Translations under genes and position numbers: made by a program
In this document: positions 13,901 to 27,600 of the stretch, in pieces
How the letters are laid out: each line of letters opens with the position of its first letter
Numbering within the stretch: the stretch's first letter is position 1
The notes under the pieces: model-generated
Seen by the model: only the letters and a program-made list of their open reading frames with translations
What the model was told of the DNA's origin: nothing
Database searches by the model: none
Source of the DNA: Astropecten irregularis
Lineage: Eukaryota; Echinodermata; Asteroidea; Paxillosida; Astropectinidae
Assembly (NCBI GenBank): GCA_963971285.1
Contig: OZ020250.1
Span: 19,744,783-19,808,782, forward strand
Length of the DNA: 64,000 nucleotides
Reading direction: 5' to 3'

Positions 13901-15575
13901 GTGTAACGGCCGACACTGATCCGTAATAATATTTGTTATCCGTCTCTACTCCCCCGGGGGTGATCGGGCCTTAATTCGATGTCAAACTCCCTGAGATCCC
14001 ATTTTTACAAATTGCTGCCGTGCGTCGACACGGCCCTGGCCTCGGGGGGACGGGGTCGGGGTGGTATTAGCAAGAGGGCACTAATGGGCCGTGATACGTG
14101 ACCCAGCCCACCGATGGAAACTCGCGAAGTTCGGCCCTGCTTTGACCAATTTATTTAGCTCTGATTGCGGAACTATCACGCGGAAGAAAGCAGTTTGTCT
14201 ATTTCAGTAAGGGAACTTTGCTCGACCCTATCAATTATTATACAGTCATCAAATAGCCACAAGGGAAACTGGCTGAATTATAAGTCATTGAAAGGTGAAC
14301 AAAGAAAAATTGACTTCTGACTGCCAAACGAACAAATGTGATTGACTAGTTGGGACACCACCAACGTAGGGCTAGGTAGCTCAGTTGGTAGAACGCCTGT
14401 ACGGTATTCAGGAGGTCGCCGGTTCGCATCCCGCTCCTGTCAATTTGTCTCTGTTCACGTATTATTATACAGGATAGATCATTATAACTGTGAGTTGTAA
14501 TGTGTTGGACTATTGGTTTGTAAAGTCACCTTGTGCGTCTTGTCAAAATGATTTAAATTTCCATGTCTGAAACAAAAAAGACGTTAATTCCATGTTACAG
14601 GTAACTACGTTCAAAACTCATACATGTAATTATAGTATACAGTATAGTTTTCACGTCGATTTACAAACTGCTGAGGCCTACATACAGGGCAAACAAGACT
14701 TATCTGAAACGCGGCTGTACTGTGGAAACGTTTCATTATTTTGGAAGCTTTGTCGCCAACAACCTAATTAACACAAACCAGTTGAGCCGAACTTTTTGCC
14801 GATCGTCTGCGAATGCGCGCCAAAAGTTGCAAAAGAGTTTCCCCAGTTTCATGAGGGAAATATGTTATCTATTATGGCGATTATCATATTGCAATTGTTA
14901 GAGCATTTTCCATTAAGATCTGTATGAAGTAGGTGCTGTAGACCACACACGGTTTACAGAATATACTTTTATCGACAAAGTGTCATCAATTATGACATGA
15001 CAATACCCAAAACAACAAGCTTATCGTGTGCGCTGGCGAATTCCTCATACCACACAGGGGTATAGAGACAATAATATACAGCATCGCCATTATCGTGTTA
15101 TTTATGTTTCAAATTCGTCGAACTGACGGCCATTACGTGACATTCCGTGCACTTCCTTCGGTAATATCTTCCTAGGACATGATAAAAACCCGACCTGGCC
15201 ATATTTCACATTGTTATCAGTGCTTTCTCGAAATGATGATTCATTTTGGTCATACCTATAAAGAAGCCCCCCACCAAGAAAGATCCATTCCCTATACCGC
15301 TGTAGAACGCAAATATGAAGCACTTGAAGATCAAGTTTTTATCAGTTTCATAGAATAAAGATCCTGCTAGGATCGAAACGCGTCAGGCCCTCATGGGATG
15401 TACTCCAAGCAGTTTTAGAATTTGACTGTGATCAAGCATAGTAGGCCTAGTTGCCTCCCCTACAACGTGTGTAAGTTTATGCATCAATCCAGGTTAATGA
15501 GAGTAAGAATTATAAAACAATCATCAGATAGTTACAGATTTTCGATGGATTTTAAAGATAATTTCATACTGCTGC

Positions 15576-15634
<59 letters not shown>

Positions 15635-18600
15635 ATGCTGCTGATAATGCTGGTGCTGGTGCTGGTGCTGCTGCTGTTGTTGCTACTGCTGCTGCTGCTG
15701 TAAGTTTATGCCGCTGCTATTTTAAATAATGAATTTGAATTAAATTATATGTGATAATGTATTCTGGTTTTTTTTTGTCACAGGCTGGAGAGAATGGGCC
15801 GTGTGGTCTTCCTGCCCAGTCACCTGTGGGGACGGCGTTCAGGTCAGGCGTCGTATGTGCGCTCAAGATTTACCAGACGCCTGCGAAGGAGCAGCGGAGC
15901 AGACCCGTCACTGCAACCGCTTCCCCTGCCGAGGTAAGGCCTCAAAGTGCCGCTCGGTAATCATTACCGAGGTCCATCATCAGTAATTGACTAATGATCC
16001 CCAGCCTGTCTGCACTGATGCCTTCGATGCATCAGAAGTTCTCAGAAGTCCATATTAACGCAGTGTGTGCCTTATTGCAAACATAAATTTAATCATGTCA
16101 AGACATATCCCAATAACTGTCGGCGAACGTAAAGCGGTCGAATGGAATTTTAGAATGTTAAGAGAGTTTGAACAAAATGACCTGAATGTTGATGCTTTTG
16201 TTCAAGATTTCGAGTTCCCATTGTTTATGTTATAACTCGATCGCTGGGGTCCTTTGAGCTCTCAAAGGTGCTATGAATTTGGACTAAAGAGTTATGGGTG
16301 TGACTGGGGGGGGGGGGGCTAGATATTTTGATGAATTTCACCTGTCGTGATTTAGGCTTGACGTTTTTGCTTTGTCTTGAGACTGAGTGACGTTCGTTTG
16401 GTTAAAATAATAATTTTATTGTCGAGCGTTAAATGCTGAATCGCCGACAGAGGGCAGCAGACACAGGGCTCAAGATGAACCTCTCAATGGTTTGTTTCAT
16501 TGAGCACGAGTTGAATATTATTATGTAAGGGAAGAACGCAAAAGCAACGAAGATAGGTAACACTCTTACTCTGCCTTAAGTGTGAATGGCGGGAAATCTC
16601 TTGATAACTATGGTTTACAAAATTTCACTGAAATTTATATGAAACGAAAAATAGCAACGCCGATATGACATCTGCCATATGCCATTTTGATGCATCTGAT
16701 TGCATTCCAAACCAAATCAATCACGAACGTAAATATGCATATACATCTGCGTGTACACAAACTTGGGCGCTGACGAGCTAACCTTGTACTATGCAAATTA
16801 ACAAGACTCTGAATTTTACGAGGACTTTTGCCAACATTAATGTCGAAAACTTCGTTTAACAACAGGCGTAGTCTGGTTTACAGTCCCTATAATACATTTA
16901 GTGTGTTTTCCATAAGGGGCTCACAAACATGTCGTCAGTCAAGACTAAGTAGTCTGACATCCGCCGCACGTGGGGCTGAACGGTTGGTATGAATTATGGG
17001 GACACAGAACTTGAATTACTCGTCAGCAATAAAACATAACAAGTATAACTCATGTCCGATTGTCAGAGTGATATAAATAGACTATGACGTATTCACAATC
17101 TATATACTGATATTGCACACGTATACTGCAGTATAGCGCATCCCAGGTACACAGTTTTTACTGTTAAAATGCGCTATTAAGTGCACATTTTTTAACGCGT
17201 GACATTATTTTGTGATAATACGCAGATACAGTGCAGTATGATACTGACATGTTTGGGCAACTTTTAACGCACACATGATTTCAATAAATTCTACACCAGA
17301 CCTCTGGTTAATTTCACCTAAAGTATATCCATCTAGTGTTTATTCAACTTCATAGTAAGCAACCCCGACACTATGAAGACAAAAAGGGAAAAAACCGCCA
17401 CGATTTATGATCAAAAGTTCGATTTACTTATCGTTTTACCGCCAAATAGCATTTTAAATAATTGTCTGCGGTCACAGTGGTTTTGCTACGAACACTTTCC
17501 AAAATAGTTTAAATTCCTACTTTGATACTTCCCGTGCTCATTTTAGAGTAATGATTTAAAATCCAGCTTTATGATCGCGGTTGTTTTTGTGCTTTTTTCA
17601 CTGGAAGCAACAGAAACCGAAACGGCAGTTAAATGGGTTTTTAAGTCAACATGGCACACCGCACGGCGTGGCGTCTTCGAGTTAACATAAAAATATGTGG
17701 GTTTACACCTGCACACAGCATGCAGCAACTCAAGATCTTTGTGGAAATACAGGCTATTTTGAAATAGTGCGCCACCATGCCGTTGCAAAGTTGCCGCCAA
17801 TCACAGGGCGTTTACAAAACGGAGGCTTAGGCTCAGGCTCAAGCTATATATGTCATCCATATACTGAAAACATAGCGGGTTGTGGTTTTTCATTGAAGCT
17901 GAAGCTCTATTGTCCTTTCCAAACCAGAGAATCTTCTTCCGAACTGCAGCCAAAAGCCTCTATTTTGTAGTATTTTGATACCCATTATTAATGGTATATA
18001 TCACGAAATGGAGCCGGAGCCTGAGCCGGAGCCGGAGCCGAGGTTTGGAAAAGGGTCTTTGTGGTTGGCCAACGCGTTGCAATACTGGTGGCGTAGGTAA
18101 TTGGGCGGGGTTCAAGCCATGATAGCGTGGTGTTTATGTCCTTTGGGCAAGTCTAATAGAACGAGATACTGTGTCACAAAATAAAATGTCCGGCTCTTAC
18201 CTGGATGTAAAATGCTGTATCTCTTGGTAGAATTGGCTGTTGAGTTTGAAACGATCCTGCGTGTCCAAGTATAGCATTATGGTTTGCATGTCTTTGCAGG
18301 GCGCTGAAATTATTTAAAGAAAGAATGAAAAATCGGTTAAATTGAATTTGAAATTCATTCGAATCATCCAGTATTCAAAATGCATATCGTAAAACTATAA
18401 CCAATGACAATTCAGTTCACTACAATTGGTAGTCATGTTTTACCACAAAGACAAACATAATGGTTTGTACAAGTCTTCCTCCGCACGTTCCCTTTGTGTT
18501 TAATTTCCGTTGAGTGTTGAATTTCACCGAAATCGAGTATTGAATTTGTTTCTTCAAGTTTTCAAATGCAGTTTTCTTGAAAATGACAACATTTCTGATG

Positions 18601-21600
18601 GAGCAAATTTAAAAGGATGTTGGTGCTAGAATAAACTTCATAAAAAACGGGTTCCGAGAGAAATTTATCAATATATGGTGGGTTTTTGTTATAACACCTT
18701 TAAGGGGTGATTTAATGTGATATTAGTGCAAAGGCCAATGACTTGGAATTGAGCAGCAGTTTTATACAGCTCATGAACAATGATCCTTTAAGACCATTTT
18801 AAGACCAGCTTGTTTCTGTTTGTCGATGTTTTGATAGATGTCAAAGATCTGATCCAGCTGATGTCACTGCCATCCTTCCCCCCTGGTGTCCGCCGAGCCC
18901 CGCCCCGTCGAAGGGCATACCACGTCTCCTCCAACGCCATCTTGAGCCTACCACTCTCCGCAGTCTACCCGGGCGGCTTCCCGGAGGAGTTCTCGATCCT
19001 CCTGGTGGTCAAACCGCCTCGGTACTTCTCCACTCAGCAGAACGGCTACCTGTACGCCATGCTGGTCACCGGGGAAGACGGTGGGGTGCAACTCGGGGTG
19101 CAGCTCAGCTCGTCCCCGGCCCTGGTCTACACCCGACGGGACCCTGCCACCAACAAGCTTCGCCCCACGGTCGTCAGCTTCTCCGAGTACCCTATCCTGA
19201 AGAGACGCTGGAACGTCCTGGCGTTCAGCATCCGTAGGGACTCGGTGACACTCCACGCCGAGTGCACGAAGACATTCAAGGTGGATCTCGACAAGGATGA
19301 CATGATTGTCATCGGGCCTGGATCGGCAAATATCTCGATAGGGAATCCTATGCCGAACATGATTGACATGTACTTTGAGGTATTAGACTCGGTCCAAATT
19401 TACATTCGATTGTGGATTCAATGCCATAGAATGACATTCAATTCCCTTTATACTTGGTTTTGAAGTGGAATCGATTTTGATTTATTTAAGATCGTTTCAA
19501 TCCGTACCTTTGCACAAACTGTTCTTCCGAATCAAGTATATTAATTTTATGATGTAGCACATTGTTTAAACATTGTTCGCCAAACCATTCGCTTGAAAAT
19601 CAAGACACGTAAGCCAGTTCATGTTTAACCATCCATCCCCTCATTAATTTCCTCTTTGCGTGACGAGCGTTCGACCAAGACGAAACTTAACATAAAGCGT
19701 CTGAAAATTCAGACGGGACTAATGTTGAGATTTTTTTTGCACTTTGCTATGGAAAGTAATTAGTTCTTCATGCAGATTAATGTCGCGAACAATATAACAT
19801 AGTCCTATAACAATATCGCGAACTTTTATCTCTTACGGCCAAGTGATTTGTCCTCTTGAAGCAGCCTACATCGCAAACGTGCCGTCTTCGGTGCAAAAAA
19901 TTAAACATCGCCTTCGATAACAATCCTGCTAGGATCGAAACGTCAGGCCCTCCTAACTTCAAGCATTTGATAAATTTCAGGTCATTATTCTGGCTGATGA
20001 GCAGTTTGCGGCAGTTTCTCACTTGTATTGAGTTTATTATATGTACTTGTAACAAATAAAACATACTTCGATTTGTCCCGTTTACAAACATCTTGATTCA
20101 ATATGCTTCAGAAATCCATGCCAGGTGTTCACAAGTCATTAATCCCCCTCATGGGGAGTGGCTTAAGTTTAGTTGGAGGCGTCTTTCTATTAATAATTTT
20201 GTGCATCTCTGTGTTTGTCAACCTCGTTTCCAGGGGGACCTTGAGCAGCTAACGCTGATCGATGATCCGGACGCCGCGGCTCTTCAGTGCTCGTCCCCAA
20301 TGGGCATGGTAGGTCTTGAACATTAAAGAGATCGTTTGTTTGATGACATGCAATTGGAAAAGTAAGAAAAAAATTATGAGGAATAAACCTCATAATCACA
20401 GAATGGTGCCCTTTTTTAACGGCGAAAATGGTAATAAAATAGTTACAGGTACTTAAAAAATCGAAACTCCATTGTCGTTTTCAGAATTAGTTTTAAAATA
20501 AATTTGGACTGTGTTAGGAAAGGTAATTTTGGACCAAACGCAAAGCCTCGTGATTTTGCTATTTTCAATAATCGAAAGAGCTTATTGACTTTTTCAGTTC
20601 ATTAGAAATTACTTAACAAATAACCACAATGGAAACTGACTGGATTAATTCGAAGTCATTGAAAAGTGAACAAAGACAAATTGACTGGAGCGGGATTCGA
20701 ACCAGCGACCCTCAGAATACCGTACCGCGTACAATTAATGACGCGAGTTTTGCATTGTATTTCAATTCCATTCACAGCGTCCCTCGAATTCAGCCTGGCC
20801 GTCTATAAACATCACCGATGACCTACAAGGAGACATGGACAGTCTACTGCAGCTACCGACCTTCGGCACCAAGCCCAAGCCCAAGATGCCAAAGACCGAC
20901 CCTCCCACCACTCACGCCGCCACAGCTAAACCCACAGCTCCGGTCAGTACGCCGGCCACAGATCACGACAACGGACCGCACGTCGGTGCACCGGGTATCA
21001 TCGCCATCGCAGCATCAGCACCGAACAAGCCCGCATCCTCGCAGGTTCCCTTCTACAACGAGAACAACTTCGATTTCGTCGAGGACGATTTCGACAACCG
21101 GCTGCCGAACTCCGACAGCGTCCCCTCGCGACCGATACAGAATAAGCCACCGGACATCAAATTCGGCGGCGGGAACCAGATCCTCCTGGTGCCAGGGGTC
21201 CAACTGGACGACATACCCACCACTCCGGGACAGAGTGAGGTGTTGTTCAAACCGATCGTAGAGGGCGCTACAACTTCTCCAGCACCCCCACCGTCCAGGA
21301 CTGTCGAGCCTAAAATCGAAAATGATGTAATTCCGAAAAGTGGTACCTCGATAGCGCCCTCTATCGATCCCTCTTCAGAACCGTCAACAGCCTTCCCAAC
21401 ACCGACTACATTACCCACGACAGAACCGGCGACAACGACAGTGATAATGACAACGACACAAGTTCCTAAAGCCACTGCAGAGTCATCAACGCTCAAGCTC
21501 AGGCTAGCGAGTGCCCACAGACCTGAAAGCTTGGAAGCTGGTCATCGAGCGCCAAATTACGAATCAGGCAGCTCCGAAGGAACCATCGAAGGTACAGGTA

Positions 21601-24600
21601 CAACAATGACATCAAATATAGTCATGATGCAATGATTAAATATTCTCCTCTGGTTTGTATCACACGTTGACATACATAATACAAATTTATAGTTTGCAAT
21701 GACCTTTGCCCTCAAGTCCAAAACTATCATTTTAAAAGATCCTGGGAATGTATGCCCATTGGTCCTCAAAAACCAGAATATTATTTTCTCCAGGTAGGTC
21801 TAAACGGACAGACAAAGTATCATGAAGTTTCTTCAAATACTTTTAAACTATAAAATGCCTCTTCATGTACAAAGCCGAAGTTCTGACCGTGAATTTGGAC
21901 AAAATTAATGAGGGCAACAATCCTAGATAATGTTGACAAACATCAGAAGATGCCCGTCTCAATAATTATGCAATCTATACACATCATTTCCACTTCGAAA
22001 AGTACCCTCCTAATAATGTGGCCATACCTCAAATCAAACAGACCCAAATCTGACGAATTCAAGTTCGGGGCCATGGTAACTGTTTAAATATTCAAAAATT
22101 CCAGGAAATTAGGTCATCAGTCGAAACAATAGATGTATTCGACTATATACTGGCGTATGATCTATGATAGGTTTTGTATGCAAATAGTCAGCCCAACCCA
22201 ACAGACGTCATGAAATTTTTTTCACTAATACACTACACTGATCGCCACAATAATAACCTGCATGACATCATTATCGCATTTTCTTCACTGTAAACATATA
22301 AACTCGACCAACAGTTCAACCCAACCGAACAGTGTCCATCACCCTTCCCATGCCGTACCTGCCTGATCTAATCCATGCACCCCAAGATCCACTCTCGTTA
22401 CTTCGGTACGTCTCAAGAGCCAAATTACACAACTTGACACTGCCCCCTAAACAAGAAGTCAATTTCTTGTTGTACTAACAACACTTACTACTGGAAAGCA
22501 ATTAACCCTAACAATATTAACCACTGGTCCAGTTGTTCAATTTGTATTTTATCAAAGTGACTTTATACTGGTAATTTGTTGCAAACGGTGTGAATCAAGT
22601 TGTGAAACTCATTTTGTGTATCTTTAAATCTCTCTAATTGTTATTCAATCACAGCACGACAAGTGCAGTCATTTCTTTTCCAACCTTCCCTATTAAACGC
22701 TAAAGGCATTTCTTCAGAAATGGACAACTGGTCCTCGTGGAGCACCTGCAGTCGAACATGCGGCACTGGTACCCGCTATCGTTTCTCGCGATGCCGACCG
22801 GGCTCCAGACTAAGAGACTGTAAGACGGGACGGGGGATCGCGGCCCAGACTCGGACTTGTCGCCTTGACGACTGCAGAGGTATGTTGAACAATGATATGA
22901 TTCCATCTATGCATAACTTGGCTGTTTCTTTTTAACTCAAGTCAACACTTGTTCATTGAGAGGGTCTTGTATAGATATAACTTTTATGTTTAGGATATTT
23001 TTGCTGATGGAGGGGGCGGGGCAGCTGCTTGTCAGGAGGGCGGCCCCTCCACTAACACCATTTAGCGACGGGCCTGGGCGTGGTCACAAATAGGGGTGGG
23101 GCAATCCCCAGTTCAGGAGATACACGGGACAATGGTATCCAGACCTCTCGTTAGCCTCAGACACAGCCATAGCCAAACGAATGACAAGGGGAAACATGTG
23201 AAATAGTGAAATAATACATAAACAAGTAAACAGAGCCCCAAGCAAAGACAGAGAAAAGGCACTTTGTCAGATACCTAACTTGCCACAGAGTAATCAATGA
23301 AGAAATTACCGAAAATAGCAATTTATACGATCTTGTTACTGTTTAGTACGGTCGTGAGTTTCTGCTAAGACCAAGCAGCTATTTTGCCCAAAGTTCTTAA
23401 CGTGTAGGCAAATTGTCTTCACGAGGCAATGCACTTAAATCTGGTCACAACAAGTCACAACAAAGATTTCATTCGGACACCGCAGACAATAATGCATAAT
23501 AATATTACCTCTCAGAATCACTTTGCCATAAAGTCGCGCCCAAAATATACACAGCGACTGCGGCGGAGACTAGCCAAAAAATGAATGGCCAATAAAAATG
23601 CATGTTCAAAGGTCACCCACAAGGTATATCACTGTATGCAAAAAAAATGGAGCCCTGTAAATACAATGTAAACCACTTCCATTCGTAAAAATGAAGCAAA
23701 ATTATGACAGGACAATGCCACTTACCAGTCATCTTGCTTTCCCGTCAGTCAAGTCATTCCACCGTGGAAGCTAGGTGACTTGCCAAGTTGACTTTTAGAA
23801 TTTACAGACTTTTAAAAGTCAACTTCTTGGAGCTTGTCCGGAAAGTCGGCACAGCATGGAACTACCAGAGAGAGTGATGGTTTGTGCATGCCTCACTGCC
23901 CCTGCAAAAATATCAATGCGTCTCATGGTTAGCTACATATTATTATTGCCAATCCAAAACAAACTGTTCAACTGCAAATTTCGGCATCACCAATTACTAT
24001 ACTAGTCACCAATAATCATTGAATATATTTAAATTAACTAAATTTATTTGGCAAAAACGCACACGATTAATTTCGGATTACATTTCGTTTCTGGATGCGT
24101 ACAGCTGCGATGAGGCTGAAGCGATTAGACTTACTTCCAGCCAACAAAATGTATACCGATTCCTCACATAAGTTGATGTTCGTTTCATCGGTTCAAAAGT
24201 GAAACAAAGGCCGGCTATTTCGGCCACGTGTCAGTACGTTTGGTGAAAGATTCGTGTTGGAGTTTAGGAACTATCTTGATTCTTGAAGAAAAAAAGCCGG
24301 TATGGGCTACACAATGTTGAACATAGCTCTAGGTAGCTGGCACATGTACTTGTATGGCAATTTGTTTTAAATCAATATAGTGCATTTGAATCGTTTTTCA
24401 CCTGATAACCATTAATGAGAATTTACATCCAAGAACCCTTGAAATGAAATCAGTCCTTGTTGGACTGTATGCTTTATCTTAATTCAAAGCTCATAATTTA
24501 TGTCTACTCATAGCTCAGCTTAGTCGTACATTAATCACTCCAATAACGGCTGGAGTTGAACGTCCACGTATGTCACTCGGTAATAATTATTTATGTACAA

Positions 24601-27600
24601 TTTATTAGACGTGTCCTAAGTCGGAACACATAATGCATTCAACACTGATTTGATTTAGTAGGTTGTTGCATAGCGGCTGCCGTCTTTGAAATCAATCATT
24701 ACGCTTCCGAACTATTTGGTGTATTTCCGCCGCTCGCAGGTTCGGAGGCAATGAGCTCATTAGTCAAAGCTCGCCCTTGGAGCACCGGGGAAAAGCCGCA
24801 ATATTCCCTTGGGTGTTTTTCTCATTTTTGCTCGACGGGGTGAATGGTAGGAATCTCCAGGTGAACGTCCAGCCAGTTTCACACCTCATCATTCTGGCGT
24901 GTCGTACTCGAGATTTTGTGGTCAGTCTACAGATTGTGGGTTCGAGTCCACCTTGGGCTAATGGTGCTTGTGTCCTTGGGCAAGATGCTTTGTAACTGAT
25001 ATTGCTCCTCTTCATCCCAGGTGTTAATAAGTACCTGTGAGGGTAGAGATGGCTTTGTGTGCTTGATTAGCCGTGCGCGCTTTGTAGGCAGCTGCGGGCT
25101 GTATACTCCCCAGGGAGCTGAGATTGTTTCAGGAATGTAAATGGACCCGATGACCTGGGATAAAAAAGGGTGCTCTTTTCAAATCACGATTGACCATTCA
25201 CCGTTTGTGTTGTTGTAATTAGGCTGTAATTTATGATGCCATCACAATGTTTCCTCAAATTGAGGCATAAATAAACTAATTAAAATCGTCAAAAGGTTAT
25301 GGCCTACATACATCAATAGATTGTGATATAACTATAATACTTTTACGAGTACTAAACAATACAAGTAATAAACAATAGAAGTAATAAATTCAATACCTCT
25401 ACCTCCAAGTATCTAATACTTTTACTAGCAAAAAGTTTCAAAATACAAATTCTAAAATACATGTGAGAGATCCATGTAAAATGTCATTACTTGCATGGTA
25501 TGGTATCATAGCGCCCTCTACGTTCCAAGGGGCATAGCCGACCGACCGTAAAAATAATTTGCATGGAGACTATTATTATAGTCTTTTGTTTGGGGACGTC
25601 GTTTTACGTGCTAAAAAATGTACACGAGCTTTCAAAGATGATTTTAACAGACGTGTCATAACCTTTCCATAATGTCTTACTTTTTTTCTTGTTTGAATTT
25701 GGGCGCGAAAATTGTGACCATTCTCCTACGTATCCTTTACCGGAAGCACTTTCATTCAAATTAATGTTTGTATTTTAGAGTGGTCTTCCAATTCTTCTAG
25801 TTTTGTCATTTTTTACTTTTCAAGACATTCCCCAAAAGCTCCCTTTGATTAAAAAAATCTAAATGTTGAAACTTTGTACGAGTGAGCACTGTCGTCCACA
25901 GCACAGTGGGTTTGTAGTCTTAAAAGTAATACCAAAATCCTCGTGGAAAGTCTGAATCACCAAACGATAATTCCTTCCACTCCAGATGTACTAGGAAGGG
26001 TAATGATTTATAACAGGAGAAGAACCTAACCCAAGATTCCACTACGGAAACATGACCGAAATGGTGTGATGGTCTCAGCCATTTCTCGCGGTAAAAAGCT
26101 GGAGTCTTCTCACAGATGCAGATCTCTAATAGACCGGCAGTTACCTAATGAAGATTAGTTTGTGTGCGTGCGTCAGGCCATAATGTTCAGTTCCTTCCTA
26201 TTGACGCAGGAAGGCGATAGATCAAGGTTGCGGTAGATATTTTATTGGCCGCCGCTGCATCTATTTGTCAATAGCATGACATGATGATGAGGTGTTTGGC
26301 CAGAACCTGTGAATTGTTCCTCCAACAACATTTCCTTTAGAGCCAGTTCAAGTTCGCCATTTGTCAAATAATGGCCATTTTGGTCATGGAACAGACAAAC
26401 CAGTAACCTTGACTGTTAAAAGAAGATACTAATTTTTAAGGTTGAAGGCCAGTTCTTGCGCCAATGAGTTGTTAAGCACAAAAAAAATGCTTAGCACAAA
26501 ATGTCTCGCTCGATAAAACAAACCACCATTAAAAAAATTAATTTGATATTCATGATCAACGAACAAGCCAAAGAACAATCACAAGTGATACACAACATAT
26601 GGAATTTTGTGCTGAGCAGGGCCATGAAATTGGCCCCAGATTGGGCGTATAGTCCGTGTGTTAGTTTACAGTGATATGGTAAGTCGACTTCGTGAGTGTC
26701 TTAACTTGCCATCAGGCCCACTTTTCAAACGATCGGCCACGCCCCTAAAGTCTGTGCATGACTTATTATAATATTACGCACCTCAGAGTCGAAGTGTCTG
26801 ACTGAGTTATCAAGTCAATCGTTAATTAGTCAAATGTCGTTGAATAGTCAATTAGTCAAATGTAGTTAATTAGTCAATAAGTCAAATATCGTTAATTAGT
26901 CAATTAGTCAAAAAAAAATTCATAATCACTTTGACGGTTTACAATTTGGGAACAAGACAACCCTCCCTTTATTGTTCTATCTCAAAATGACACAGAATGT
27001 TTTACAAACTAAACTGTAATATAATAATTCCATCATAACATCGTTGCGTTTGCAACCTTCAATGTTTTTATAGAATACGGATAACAAATCCAGATTAAAC
27101 AATTTAGCGTAAGTTTATAATTGTTTGTTTGTTGAAAAGTGCCCTCACTGAAGTGGTCAGCTTGGAGCATGTGCAGTCGAACCTGTGGGGACGGGGTGGA
27201 GATGCGCATGGCCTATTGCTATGACAACAAAGTGCCCGGATGTGAGGACAACCAGAAGATCGTGGTCGAGAGACGACGGTGCCGGAGGAGACACTGTTTC
27301 GGTAATAAAGCACGCCCTCACTGGCCAATTTTCAGTTTTAATTGGACAGCTTATTGAAAGAAATGAAAAAAAAAACTACCCTAGACCCCTCTTTCCCTAA
27401 CCTTCTTGAAAGAAGAATCTGAATTTTGAAGGGAAACACCAAGAAACAGTGTTGATACTACAGGAATAATGACGTACGTTGGAACAAAACAAATAGAATC
27501 CCTTAGGATATTTGTGAAATGCACATGACTTAATGTTTTTATTATCTTTGTTTTGAAAAAGTAACCTTTCCACTTTCCGAACATAATTTTTCCCCGTTCT

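Larger units (their letters stand above)
1985..15783 (+). other. Intron 1 of the matrix-protein gene (13.8 kb)
   Basis: Non-coding as far as I can see. It carries SINE copies (about 2925-3170 and 14254-14462), a CGTAAC-rich palindromic element (5129-5425), a G-run element (about 6120-6470), TTAA-ended MITEs (7313-7682, 9118-9476, 10682-11036, 11656-12009, 13338-13613), a GGGGCC-ended MITE (about 12007-12233) and a CTG array (15569-15700). A GC-rich block at about 9745-10060 and another at 13940-14110 hold no recognised feature. Confidence 0.75.
15934..18837 (+). other. Intron 2 of the matrix-protein gene
   Basis: No exon seen. It contains a G run near 16308-16318 and, at about 17757-18110, a composite of two nested MITEs. 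Confidence 0.7.
22880..27139 (+). other. Intron 6 of the matrix-protein gene (4.3 kb)
   Basis: Holds a SINE of family S2 (about 24836-25185), a MITE of family C (about 26460-26638) and a short GTCAATTAGTCAAAT tandem (26813-26911). No exon seen. Confidence 0.7.

Noticed and set aside
14369..14440. tRNA gene
   Set aside because: Related copies with the same tail at 20617 and 59612 show it is a SINE head; the outer stem is not complementary.
15422..15703. Open frame with poly-leucine
   Set aside because: It is only the translation of the CTG array; no domain, no splice support, and it stops before exon 2.
18948..19256. Antisense open frames across the TSPN exon (also 21015-21496 and 1495-2010)
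   Set aside because: Shadows of GC-rich coding exons on the other strand; no recognisable protein features.
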